Shown: piece after piece, positions 1-8,585 of the stretch
Layout: each line of letters opens with the position of its first letter
Numbering within the stretch: position 1 is the first letter of the stretch
Assembly (NCBI RefSeq): GCF_021390645.1
Contig: NZ_JAJEJT010000005.1
Location: forward strand, 62,001-126,000
Direction of reading: 5' to 3'
DNA: 64,000 bases
Source of the DNA: Paraburkholderia flagellata
GTDB taxonomy: Bacteria; Pseudomonadota; Gammaproteobacteria; Burkholderiales; Burkholderiaceae
The notes under the pieces: generated by a model
The model's database searches: none
The model's input: only the letters and a program-made list of their open reading frames with translations
Told to the model about the DNA's origin: nothing
Program-made: the position numbers and the translations under genes

Positions 1-173
1 CCCTCTAGATGCGATGAATTAAGCGTACGCTGGCGACCCTTCGGCGCATACAAATACCTTACATGACAAGTATAGTTGATATGTCAACCTGATTCTTCGG
101 GGTAACTTGCTATGTCCGATTGGCCCAACAAATCGCAGGAGTTCGAGGACGGCATCGCCACGGAGCAGTCAAA

Positions 174-1592
174 ATGCTAACGGCCAAGCAGTGGGTGAAG
201 CTGATTCTCGGTGGGCTGGTGTATTACCTGTGCGCGCGCTTCGGGATGTTGCTGTTTTCTCTCCAGCCGAACAATATCACCCTACTTTGGCTATCCTCAG
301 GGGTCGGTCTGGTGCTGGTGCTGCGCTTTGGCCGATTGGCGTTGCCGATGATTTTTCTTGCCAGCCTGCTGGCCAATTACCCCGGGATGCGCCATGTCGG
401 CGCGCTCGAGCAGTCCTGGCACGTCTTGATTGCCGCTGCCGCCGATACGTTGAACGCCTTTCTCGCCGCGCGCTTCCTGACCTGGATACTGCCCGCTGGC
501 TTGCAGCGCGCGAAGGATCTTGCGCGATTTATCTTTTTTGTCTGTTTAGTGCCAACCGCGATCAGTGACGTAATGATTGTCGTCAATCTGGTGTGGGGCG
601 GTTATATCGCATCAACCGGGGCGATGGGGTTGCTGCGCGATCTGATTCTGTCCGACTGCCTGGGGATATTGCTGATCTACCCCTTGTACCAGGCTTGGCC
701 AACGCAGCGGCCGCATGGCCGTGAAGAATGGGGCTGGGTGCTGGGCACCCTGCTATTTTGCGGCGTAATGCTGGCACTGGATATCCTGAACGTCAGCGGT
801 TGGTTCTATTTCATCTTGCCGGGCTTGCTTCTCCTCGTTTTCCGAGTCAATACGGCTGGTGTTTATCTTGCATTGCTGCTGACGGTGGCAGCAATTGTGG
901 CGCTTAGTGCGAAACAATTGGGGCCTTTCGGTGGATTCAGCGCCGAGGAAGCGCACTTCAGATTGCTGGGGTTTGTCTTCGCCACCACCTATGTCAGCCT
1001 GAGTCTGGCCATGAAGTATCATGATTTTCTGGTGGCCGATGCGTCTGGGCAGCGCTGGCATCGCGAAGCTCTGCACGATCCGTTGACCGGCCTGCTCAAC
1101 CGCCGCGGATTTACACCACTGTTGACTGGTGAGCATCAACGGGTCATGCGGAATCGGCGCCCGAGTGTGCTGGCATTGATTGATATAGACCATTTCAAGA
1201 AGATCAACGATAACTATGGGCATCCAGAAGGCGACCATGTGCTGCGAGTGCTGGCGGAAGTTTTAACTGCGCAGCTGCGCGAAATCGACTGCTCGGCGCG
1301 CATTGGTGGTGAGGAGTTTGCCATTCTGTTCCCGGACACCGGTGCCGCTCAGGTGATGGGGACACTGGAGCGTATCCGACAGCACATGGCAGCCAATCCA
1401 CTGCAACTGGGCGGCGACGCGGTCACGGTGAAGTTCAGTGCCGGCGTCGTGGAATTTGCCGGCGGGATCGAGAGCGTTGAGCAGTTGTTTGGGGCGGCTG
1501 ATCGCAGCCTGTATGCCGCCAAGGCCGGAGGCCGCAACCGTAGCGTGACGGCCAACTGGCCGGCAATTCACGGAAGAAACGCTATTGGATGA
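174..1592 (+). CDS. MASE1-GGDEF membrane diguanylate cyclase
   Basis: Predicted to make cyclic di-GMP from two GTP at the inner membrane. The first ~290 residues are a hydrophobic MASE1-like sensor of about eight membrane segments. The GGDEF domain follows, with an active-site GGEEF at residues 378-382. Five residues before it sits an RxxD inhibitory site (REID), so product inhibition is likely. The N-terminal part of the catalytic domain (DPLTGLLNRRGF, ALIDIDHFKKINDNYG) is intact. I chose the ATG at 174 because it starts just before the first membrane segment; a TTG at 120 would add 18 residues with no family character. There is no EAL domain. The gene stands alone: a long gene-poor tract follows. 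Family assignment is firm; the sensed signal is unknown. Confidence 0.93.
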   Translation: MLTAKQWVKLILGGLVYYLCARFGMLLFSLQPNNITLLWLSSGVGLVLVLRFGRLALPMIFLASLLANYPGMRHVGALEQSWHVLIAAAADTLNAFLAARFLTWILPAGLQRAKDLARFIFFVCLVPTAISDVMIVVNLVWGGYIASTGAMGLLRDLILSDCLGILLIYPLYQAWPTQRPHGREEWGWVLGTLLFCGVMLALDILNVSGWFYFILPGLLLLVFRVNTAGVYLALLLTVAAIVALSAKQLGPFGGFSAEEAHFRLLGFVFATTYVSLSLAMKYHDFLVADASGQRWHREALHDPLTGLLNRRGFTPLLTGEHQRVMRNRRPSVLALIDIDHFKKINDNYGHPEGDHVLRVLAEVLTAQLREIDCSARIGGEEFAILFPDTGAAQVMGTLERIRQHMAANPLQLGGDAVTVKFSAGVVEFAGGIESVEQLFGAADRSLYAAKAGGRNRSVTANWPAIHGRNAIG

Positions 1593-2758
1593 TGACGGCG
1601 TGCTGCTGCGAGCCACGCAGATGCCCCTGTGGCCAAGAAAGCCGACGAGGCGCGATTGCGCACGGAGGACTGGTCTTGGCGCGAAGCCGTCGCCGGAACG
1701 ACGTAGTTGCGAGAAGGCGAACGGCCGAACCTGGCCGACCGCTGCCCCACGCCGTTGCCCGAAATCGCCCCTGAGCCGTCAATCGAGCAGCGCAGATCGA
1801 GCGGCAGCTTTCGAGGATAGAACGGCCGGCGCGGACCGAAATGGATCATTGCGTTGAGCGCGTGCTGCCCTGCGGGCGCACGCGCCGGGGAATTGGTGCA
1901 GGCACTGAGGCGATCGGCTGTGCAGTCGAACGCCCTCAACTCCGCTCGTCTTTCCACGCGTTCTTTCGGATACCTTGCGATTGCAAAGTGAAAACACGTT
2001 GCCAGCGGAATGACGGACGTCGACGCTTGTGCGTTCGACGGCGTGGTTAACCCCATCTCATTCTCGCGGACCGCACAACACGCCGGGAATATTCGAAGCC
2101 CCATCTCGTTTTAGCAGGAAGCGGGGCGCACGAAGCAAGGCTGCGCTGTGGCTGCGTGATCCCGTCATTGAGGATCTGGTTGATCGTTCTCGCATGAGGT
2201 GTCAAATGGATATACCAGGCGATGTGCACGTTTCGTCACAAACCTCCACGCCGGCGAACGAATTAATAAGGACTTCACGCTGTTCGATAAGCCAGCGGAA
2301 CAGGGCGCCGGGAATGCGTAGGGCATATACGGACGAACGAGCGTGCGAGCAGACTGCCATTGAACGGTCACATTGCGTCGTCCTGAAGAAGTCATGCCGC
2401 GCGATGTTACGCACGAGCGGCGAACAGTCATCCCGATGCACCGCGACACCCGGCGAGGCACCTACCTCAAATAGAGGAGGTTGACCCATCGCGATTCTGA
2501 TTGCGCGTTTGCACAATGAAGACAACAGCCGTACCGACGAGACACGGTGAATCAACCGCTTTTTCGCTCGCGAGCGGCATTTGCGCCACAGCCGCAAAGA
2601 GTAGTGGTACATAGCGGACTGTTCAGAGTGGACGGTATGGAACCCGATCGCGGCACCACGGCATCGTCCCGGCGCGTGCCATCGCATGCACATATGTCGG
2701 TGCGGGTGAGGTGGGGTGGTACGCCTGCAACCGCTACTCAACGATGGAAGGAGGCCAC
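1593..2758. other. gene-poor tract containing a dispersed repeat
   Basis: I find no convincing gene here. Short open frames exist on both strands but lack family features and ribosome sites. The main content is copy A of a long imperfect repeat (1906-2415), whose partner lies at 28490-28825. The tract may be decayed coding DNA. Confidence 0.6.
1906..2415 (+). repeat. long dispersed repeat, copy A
   Basis: Matches 28490-28825 in the same orientation. The left block (1906-2160) and right block (2332-2415) align with the partner at high identity, for example around ATGACGGACGTCGACGCTTG and CTGCGCTGTGGCTGCGTGA. Copy A carries about 170 extra bases (2161-2331) absent from copy B. Neither copy holds a recognisable gene or clear terminal inverted repeats. 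It may be a decayed mobile element, a duplicated intergenic region or an RNA element. Confidence 0.85.
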
Positions 2759-3301
2759 ATGTCACTCATCGTCGCAGCACGCTTTACGACATTCCCCGCC
2801 GCCGAAGACGCGGCACAACGGGTCATCACTGCCGGTTTCGTCGAGGAGGACGTCACACTGTTTTTCGTCAATCCGTCCGGCCAGCACGGATTCGAGACCA
2901 TCACCGATGCAAACGCGAGGGAGGCGCCGGCTGGTGCCGAGATAGGCGTCACAATTGGCGCGGTGGTTGGCGCCCTGGTCGGCGTCGGGGTCTTCGCAGT
3001 GTTTTCGCCGCCGCTTATCGTGTCGCTGATCGCGACTGGGGTGAGTGCGTACGTTGGCTCATTGGTCGGCGCGATGGTGCGCACGCGTGAAGCCAGCAAC
3101 GAAGAAACCCGTGAATCCGGCGTGCTGGTGGCCGTACACGTGTCGCCGGACAGCCAGTTGGACGCCGCACGGGTGCTGCGCGATGCGGGAGGCGCGGCGA
3201 TCGAACGCGCGACCGGCTGCTGGCAACAAGGGCGGTGGGCCGACTTCGATCCGCTCAAGCAGCCTGTGCCGCTCAACGAATTCAGTGAGAAGCACGCCTG
3301 A
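2759..3301 (+). CDS. glycine-rich hydrophobic-core protein, unknown function
   Basis: A 180-residue protein. The N-terminal third is soluble (MSLIVAARFTTFPAAEDAAQ) and looks like an alpha/beta fold. Residues ~60-110 are a Gly/Val/Ala-rich hydrophobic stretch resembling a membrane-inserting glycine-zipper hairpin. The C-terminal part returns to a soluble alpha/beta pattern (VLVAVHVSPDSQLDAARVLR). The start is the ATG after a near-perfect AAGGAGG site; an upstream GTG is possible but less likely. A small membrane protein follows 52 bases downstream, probably in the same transcript. I do not know its function; a stress-related envelope protein is a guess. Confidence 0.72.
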   Translation: MSLIVAARFTTFPAAEDAAQRVITAGFVEEDVTLFFVNPSGQHGFETITDANAREAPAGAEIGVTIGAVVGALVGVGVFAVFSPPLIVSLIATGVSAYVGSLVGAMVRTREASNEETRESGVLVAVHVSPDSQLDAARVLRDAGGAAIERATGCWQQGRWADFDPLKQPVPLNEFSEKHA

Positions 3302-3353
3302 TTTGAAGGCGCTTTTCACTGAAATTATCTCCGAATCAATCAGGAGACAAATT

Positions 3354-3887
3354 GTGCAACTTCACATGGATTTCCATCATTTCACACACGGCCAGCTCGA
3401 CTGGCGGGCCGCCGTGCTGGCAGGCGTCATCGCCGGCACTGTGTTCCTGGTGTTAGGGGTCGTCCTGATGGCACTGACGACTGGCAGCAGTCTGCTGGAG
3501 CCCCCACGCATGGTCGCCGCGATCATTCTGGGACGAGGCGCATTGCAATCGCCGCAAGCATTCTCGCCTGGTGTCGTGCTCGCGGCCTTTGTGGTGCATT
3601 TTGCCCTTGCCATCGTATTCGCGCTTGCCCTCGGTCTGGTCATGACGTCATTCGACCTGGACTCGAGCATGGGGATGGCTTCACTGGCGGGTGGCGCATT
3701 CGCTGTAGCCGTTTACCTTATTAATTTCTACGGCATGACACGGCTTTTTCCGTGGTTCGCAGAAGCGCGCAACCTGGCGAGCGTGTTCGTTCACATCGTC
3801 TTCGGTATCGTTGCGGCGAACCTGTACATGAGACTGGAGCGCAACACATCGCGCAGGGCCAGGGCGGTCGCGGGCGGCCCGTCGTAG
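3354..3887 (+). CDS. four-helix inner-membrane protein, unknown function
   Basis: About 177 residues from a GTG start preceded by AGGAGA; an ATG four codons on (3366) is the alternative. Four hydrophobic segments are visible: AAVLAGVIAGTVFLVLGVV, GVVLAAFVVHFALAIVFALA, an Ala/Gly-rich third segment ending near MTRLF, and NLASVFVHIVFGIVAANLY. A short Arg-rich tail should face the cytoplasm. The frame is open well upstream, but that part only overlaps the preceding gene in another frame. It follows the glycine-rich gene in the same direction, which suggests one operon. No transporter signature is visible. Confidence 0.7.
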   Translation: MQLHMDFHHFTHGQLDWRAAVLAGVIAGTVFLVLGVVLMALTTGSSLLEPPRMVAAIILGRGALQSPQAFSPGVVLAAFVVHFALAIVFALALGLVMTSFDLDSSMGMASLAGGAFAVAVYLINFYGMTRLFPWFAEARNLASVFVHIVFGIVAANLYMRLERNTSRRARAVAGGPS

Positions 3888-4272
3888 TCCGGTGCCGTGC
3901 TGATCGATCGGTCTCCAGAGCAGAAAAGGCTCGCCGCGCAAAAAAAGGGCACCTCATCGAGATCGGTGTGCTCGGCCACTCCGGCGAAAGCGCCGGTCAA
4001 CATCTGCGAGGATGCTGCGCGATAGGCGCGTCGCGCGTCGCTGAATCATCCTGTCGGAGACGCGTGAGAGCACATACGACGCGGCGAGCACCACGCTCGC
4101 TTCGTCGCGCACGCCTGTTAGGCGCTTGTGATCTGCGACTCGAGCTTGGGTGACATCTGTTCTGACGGGCAGCGCCGCAGCAGTCCCCGGGAGCCCGTGT
4201 CACAAAAACACGAGAGAGGAAGCGCTAAGCTCTGCCTGTGGAACACCGCGAACCAAATCACGAGGATCGACC
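3888..4272. other. intergenic, nothing recognised
   Basis: No gene, repeat or strong terminator is seen. The last ~20 bases hold the ribosome site for the next small gene. Confidence 0.5.
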
Positions 4273-4605
4273 ATGAAGCCGACTGAGAGCGCTGTCCCCG
4301 CTCTGTCCAACGACTACTCGGAGGCCTCCGAGGCGTTGACCGGGCTTTTCGCTGTTAAGCTGAGTGACGGAGGATGGAGTGTCGCCGACGGCATCGGTTC
4401 CTCAATGACGCGACTCGAATGCGCCCGCGCCGACGGCTGGCACCTGCCGGTGCGTTTCGAGACCGAAGGCGCCACGCTGGTGGCGATCTACAACGGTCCC
4501 GACGCATCGACATTCGACACGTCTGCCGATGGCGCGTGGGCCCGGCACTGCCTCTCCAGTGGCGGGGTTGCGTGCGAAGCCTATCGCCGTCCGGAGCGGC
4601 AGTAG
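4273..4605 (+). CDS. hypothetical small soluble protein
   Basis: A 110-residue acidic protein with no membrane segment. The start ATG follows a CGAGGAT site. The middle (LPVRFETEGATLVAIYNGPDA) has alternating beta character. I do not recognise the family. Codon use is GC3-rich like the neighbours, which supports real coding, but there is no operon partner. Confidence 0.5.
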   Translation: MKPTESAVPALSNDYSEASEALTGLFAVKLSDGGWSVADGIGSSMTRLECARADGWHLPVRFETEGATLVAIYNGPDASTFDTSADGAWARHCLSSGGVACEAYRRPERQ

Positions 4606-4779
4606 CACCACGCTCGCAGTCCCACCCATCTCCGGTTCCTACGTTCCTCCCAAGGGGTGGTCGGGACAACATCTGTACGCGTTCGCACCACTTCCTCTTT
4701 GCGCTTCGCTTTCCCCAAATCCTGATTTGCGCTGCACACGCAGAAACGCTGCCTGAACGGCGCCAACTACGATTGGGCC

Positions 4780-4955
4780 AGAATTTGGCCGCTCTCAGGC
4801 CGATGACGCCGACGAACTGGCCGTCTTTTGGCGCAAGAAGTATCGCGATCTTTATCTGAATGCCGGTCACGGTCATGTCGGCTGGACCATGTCTCGCAGA
4901 TCGGATCGGGTCACGGCTGATCTGATCGCGGGACGAACTTCGGCGATTGGACGAT
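4780..4955 (+). pseudogene. remnant of D-amino acid dehydrogenase (DadA) C-terminus
   Basis: Two reading frames together spell the DadA C-terminal signature. LAALRPMTP and a degraded PSFG segment lie in one frame. After a shift near 4846, YRDLYLNAGHGHVGWTM and ADLIAGRTSAI follow in another frame. DadA proteins normally carry LRPMTPDG...YLNTGHGTLGWTM...ADLISGR here. The rest of the ~430-residue flavoprotein is absent, and the GS-rich segment after WTM is altered. This is a decayed fragment with no function expected. Confidence 0.8.
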
Positions 4956-5056
4956 GTTTATCAACTCCGCTGTCAGGCCTGAACAGTCGTTTCGCGCACA
5001 CGACTCGCGCCTGCTGGATAGCGCGCAGGCAGCGCAGGCGTCAGACTGTGCGTCGA

Positions 5057-5518
5057 TCAATGCGGTTCGCCCAGACAAGCGTCGGCAACATCGACGATCG
5101 GCTCGCTGTCGGCGTGAGCTTGGGGAAACCGGTCAACGCACTTGATCTGGGCGTAGGTCCACCACGTTCCCGGTGGATCGTGACCCAGCCACATCACAGT
5201 GGCTGCGACCTTGGTTCGCAATCCCCAATGCCGCCAGTCAGCCCCTGTTGGCGAAAAACTTCCGTGCATGTCCTTGTACAGGTTGCGGTCCAACCCATAC
5301 TGCTTCAGATAGGGCGGATCGATGCGCTCTTCGGGCGCAGCCGGCTTGCCACGCGCGATGCCTGCTTGCGCTATTGCTTCGTCCCGGTGGAGATCGCTCA
5401 CGGCATGGCCGATCACCGACAGTTCGAACAGCAATACGCCGCCAACCGCCACGCTGGTGGCAATAGTGCAGAGTGCGAGCGCCCAAAGTACCCGCCTTCT
5501 GATCGTCGGCGTGTTCAT
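5057..5518 (-). CDS. single-pass membrane protein, unknown function
   Basis: A 153-residue protein from ATG at 5518. Residues ~9-30 form one hydrophobic segment after an Arg-rich N-terminus (MNTPTIRRRVLWALALCTIA), so it is a signal anchor or signal peptide. The remainder is periplasmic and rich in Trp and Tyr (GLDRNLYKDMHGSFSPTGAD, WRHWGLRTKVAATVMWLGHD), with two late Cys that could pair. An upstream in-frame start would add 15 residues before the signal and is unlikely. I do not recognise the family. Confidence 0.6.
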   Translation of the reverse strand: MNTPTIRRRVLWALALCTIATSVAVGGVLLFELSVIGHAVSDLHRDEAIAQAGIARGKPAAPEERIDPPYLKQYGLDRNLYKDMHGSFSPTGADWRHWGLRTKVAATVMWLGHDPPGTWWTYAQIKCVDRFPQAHADSEPIVDVADACLGEPH

Positions 5519-5701
5519 CACACTCGACCTTCTCCCGGCACCTGGATTCCCCGCCATGCCCAACGCTTTATTCGGCGTTCAAATTGCCGCCCGGTTCTGT
5601 TGCAACAGACTGATAGGGTCTACGGTAGTCGTGGCAGCGGAGGTGGCCCTGTTTGTCTCGCCGGGGTGCGCCAAGCCGTTTCGCAGTCCAGAACGGGCGC
5701 T

Positions 5702-6124
5702 TCAGGCCCTTTGTAGAATGTCGATGGCCTTTTCGGCATCGCCCAACGAGTCGAGCGCGAGATAAGCAATGAATTGCGTACCAAGTACTGCGGCTGAGAC
5801 GCCGCGGAGGTCGATGCCCCCTTCCGCCAACATTCGGGTCAATTGCGCGATGATCCCCAGTTGGTCCAGACCCATTACGCGGACAGAATGAAGGCTCGGG
5901 GTGACGCTAAACCCCACCTGTGTGGCGGCGCGGATCGTGCTGTCGCCCTCTAGCGGAGCGACGAACACGACCCCCTTACCCGATGCCTCCGGCGTGCGAC
6001 GTGCCACGATAAACTGCAAGTCGGCACCAGCATCGCGCAAGACGCCTAATACCTTCGCAAGGCCGCCGGGTTTGTCGTCGATGGTAGCTGCCCAAACATC
6101 GACACGTTCCACGCTCAGTTCCAT
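5702..6124 (-). CDS. ACT-domain protein
   Basis: A 140-residue protein made of two ACT-like halves: residues ~5-65 (VDVWAATIDDKPGGLAKVLGVL) and ~72-138 (HSVRVMGLDQLGIIAQLTRML). ACT domains bind amino acids or similar ligands and usually regulate an attached or partner enzyme. There is no catalytic domain, so it is a stand-alone sensor. The start ATG follows GGGAG. The frame is open 38 codons upstream, but that part lacks family character. The partner is not evident from the neighbours. Confidence 0.8.
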   Translation of the reverse strand: MELSVERVDVWAATIDDKPGGLAKVLGVLRDAGADLQFIVARRTPEASGKGVVFVAPLEGDSTIRAATQVGFSVTPSLHSVRVMGLDQLGIIAQLTRMLAEGGIDLRGVSAAVLGTQFIAYLALDSLGDAEKAIDILQRA

Positions 6125-6322
6125 GGCAGTGCTCCCGCCTCGGACATCATTAGAAAAATCTACTCCACGAACGGCACGCGGGCAAGGCAGGCAGCTTAAC
6201 GCGAGGACCTTCTCAATCTCTTTTCGCAGCAGCTTCAATCCAGGGGCACTGCGAGGAGGTCAAACGGGTTCGCAAGGTCGGGCGGTTGTCGGAAGTGCGG
6301 TGGAGGAGGTGCATTCCGGTGG

Positions 6323-7270
6323 CTACGCCGCGCCTGTTCCGCGCGCTGATTGTGCCAATGCCAACGCCAGCCGTGCCCCGACCTCGGCATTGTGTTTCAC
6401 GAGCGCGATGTTTGTCGCCAGGCTGCGTCCCCCCGTCAGTGCTTTGATGCGAGCCAGCAGGAAGGGTGTCACGGCCTTACCTGAGATGCCTTGTGCCGTG
6501 GCCTCAGTGAGTGCCTGCTGAGTGAGTGCGTCGATCTCTGCGGACGGCATCGCCAACGCTTCCGGCACCGGCGTGCTCAACAAGACCCCGCCCTTGAGGC
6601 CCAGGTCCCACTTGGTGCGGATGAAGCGCGCCTGGTCTGCTGCGTCGTCCATCCTGAAGTCTGCGCGAAACCCGCTGTCGCGCGTGTAGAACGCAGCGAA
6701 ATTATCCTGCTCGCAACTCAGCACCGGCACGCCGTGCGTTTCCAGGTATTCCAGTGTGAGCCCGATGTCGAGGATCGACTTCGCACCGGCACAAACCACC
6801 GCCACTGAGGTCTTCGCCAATTCCTGCAGGTCGGCCGAGATGTCAAAGGTTTCCTGCGCGCCGCGGTGCACGCCGCCAATGCCCCCGGTGACGAAGACCT
6901 CGATGCCAGCCAGCGCGGCACATATCATGGTGCCAGCCACTGTCGTGGCACCGAGCCCGCCGCCGGCCAGCACGGCCGGCAGGTCGCGGCGGCTAACCTT
7001 GTGTACGTGGTCCGAGCGGCCGAGCAGTTCCAGCTCGTCGTCAGAGAGTCCGATGCGGATTCGCCCTCCGATCAGCGCAATCGTCGCGGGTTCGGCTCCC
7101 GTCGCGAGGACCAGGGCCTCAACTTCGCGCGCAGTGCGAATGTTCTCCGGATAGGGCATGCCGTGAGCGATGATGCTCGACTCCAGCGCGACAAGCGGGC
7201 GGCCGGCGGCCTTTGCAGCGGCTACAGGCGCGCTGAACGTCAACCAGGAGTGTGCGAGGTCTGTCACCAT
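6323..7270 (-). CDS. psuG: pseudouridine-5'-phosphate glycosidase
   Basis: Predicted to reversibly cleave pseudouridine 5'-phosphate to uracil and ribose 5-phosphate in the cytoplasm. The 315-residue length matches the family. Characteristic stretches are ALESSIIAHGMPYPENI near the N-terminus, GLGATTVAGTMICA and FVTGGIGGVHRGAQETFDIS in the middle, and VVCAGAKSILDIGLTLEYLE with the conserved lysine. The pseudouridine kinase usually paired with it (PsuK) is not adjacent, so substrate supply must come from elsewhere. The ATG at 7270 overlaps an opposite ATG, so the small plus-strand gene beyond probably begins later. Confidence 0.92.
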   Translation of the reverse strand: MVTDLAHSWLTFSAPVAAAKAAGRPLVALESSIIAHGMPYPENIRTAREVEALVLATGAEPATIALIGGRIRIGLSDDELELLGRSDHVHKVSRRDLPAVLAGGGLGATTVAGTMICAALAGIEVFVTGGIGGVHRGAQETFDISADLQELAKTSVAVVCAGAKSILDIGLTLEYLETHGVPVLSCEQDNFAAFYTRDSGFRADFRMDDAADQARFIRTKWDLGLKGGVLLSTPVPEALAMPSAEIDALTQQALTEATAQGISGKAVTPFLLARIKALTGGRSLATNIALVKHNAEVGARLALALAQSARGTGAA

Positions 7271-7376
7271 GTCGTTGGATTTTCGAGTATCGTGCCTTGA
7301 GTATGCAGCATGGGACCGCTTCGCGACGCATTTCAAGGGCGATCCGTTTCCTGCTCGCACCTTCCCAACAGGATGG

Positions 7377-7565
7377 ATGAGATCCCGCCCAATCCCGCCC
7401 GAGTGTGAACGCTTCTACATCCTCGATGCGAAGAACAGGCCTATCGAGATGTTCGACCGCAGCGAATGGTCGCGCTGGATGGCCGAGAACGAGTTGATCT
7501 TTCGCCGCACGCTGCTCGAAGAGTCCGGCGTGACGGTCACGACGTATTACGGATGGAAATCATAA
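7377..7565 (+). CDS. small hypothetical protein
   Basis: A 62-residue product from an ATG after a CAGGA site. The core FYILDAKNRPIEMFDRSEW followed by SRWMAENELIFRRTLLEES resembles short beta-strand proteins common in Burkholderia and its phages, in which a YxLD...P motif precedes a W...W helix. An in-frame ATG at 7269 would start on top of the divergent psuG start and leave no room for promoters, so I prefer the later start. Function unknown. Confidence 0.45.
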   Translation: MRSRPIPPECERFYILDAKNRPIEMFDRSEWSRWMAENELIFRRTLLEESGVTVTTYYGWKS

Positions 7566-7809
7566 CGAGCTACTTCGAAGAGGATTGGCATGATAGCCGA
7601 CCGGAAGCGCAGGGCTGTCTCTTTTCTGAGCCGCTTGCGCTTTGCGGCGCCCACCGGCCAAAAAGCAAGGCAGGGCCTGGCGCACCGGGCGTACCGGCTG
7701 CGGGGCCAGCGAACATAGCGGTGAATGCCGGGCTCTAGTCGACCCAACAGGGACATTGATTCGCGCTGGTACGAATGGCCGCCAGGCGATGCGGTCATTC
7801 GAGCAAACG

Positions 7810-8133
7810 TCACGCAGTGTGGTAACGCAGCCAGAAGGTCTCGCGGCAGACGTTGGTGAATCTCTGGTTTGCCGGAGTGATGCGCAAGCTGGGCGGATGC
7901 TCGATCACGTGATAGTCGATCCAGCATTCGGCGCAGAGTAGATCGGTCGCCACCTGATCCCATTCGACGGATCGACGAATCACGGCACCGTTGTCGAAAA
8001 CGAATGTGACGTCTTCTTTTCGAACTTCAATATCCTGTTCGCGCCAACTTTCCCTGGAAACATCCTGGCGCACAATCGTCACAGGACTGTGCAGCCCGTG
8101 GATCGAACTGACATACGAAACGAGCTTATCCAT
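7810..8133 (-). CDS. hypothetical protein
   Basis: A 107-residue soluble protein. Its sequence is balanced and non-repetitive (DVTFVFDNGAVIRRSVEWDQ, CRETFWLRYHTA), suggesting a real small alpha/beta protein. It has two Cys near the middle (LLCAECWIDYHVIEH). No family is recognised. It is isolated between gene-poor stretches and lies near an IS3 end, so it may be accessory cargo. Confidence 0.45.
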   Translation of the reverse strand: MDKLVSYVSSIHGLHSPVTIVRQDVSRESWREQDIEVRKEDVTFVFDNGAVIRRSVEWDQVATDLLCAECWIDYHVIEHPPSLRITPANQRFTNVCRETFWLRYHTA

Positions 8134-8244
8134 ACTGTTGCGAACAGAGGCCGCTGGGAAGAGCCAACAAGGCGATCAAGTATACACGTGCGTGCACGTC
8201 TTCGTCCGAACTCCAGTACGCCGTGCCTCACGCAAGAGGCTGTC

Positions 8245-8448
8245 ACACCGCGCCGGCGATTTCACCAAACCGTTGCATCGACCGGTTGAATCCGGCGGCG
8301 ACGCAGCGTTCACCCCGTGACGTTGCGCGCTGACCTTCAGCCCGAGCTGGCCGGTGCAGTAGTCCTCCACTGCGGCTAGCTTCGCTTGCTCCGTATATTT
8401 GCCCAAGAAAAACCCCAAGGTGACGTCCAACCTTCGGGGTTCAGTTCA
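8245..8448 (-). mobile_element. IS3-family left end with truncated orfA
   Basis: Read on the minus strand, 8448-8425 is TGAACTGAACCCCGAAGG followed by TTGGAC, the typical terminal repeat of IS3-group elements. Immediately inside is a helix-turn-helix start: YTEQAKLAAVEDYCTG and GLKVSAQRHGVNAAS, matching the N-terminus of IS3 OrfA proteins. Homology stops near 8290, and the rest of orfA, all of orfB and the right end are missing. The terminal segment can also fold as an A/C-rich hairpin followed by T residues. This is a dead remnant. Confidence 0.75.
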
Positions 8449-8585
8449 AAAATCAGTGGACATAGCCTGCACGGTCAGATCGCTGAGTGCTAGACGCCCA
8501 TTTCTGCGCGCTTACGTCGTTCCCCTCACGCCCAATGCTGAGAACGCAGTTGGGCCGATCACGGATGTTTGAGTCGCACCGCGTT

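Noticed and set aside
3045..3353. Upstream extension of the four-helix membrane protein
   Set aside because: Overlaps the preceding gene in another frame and has no membrane or family features; the GTG at 3354 has a clear AGGAGA site.
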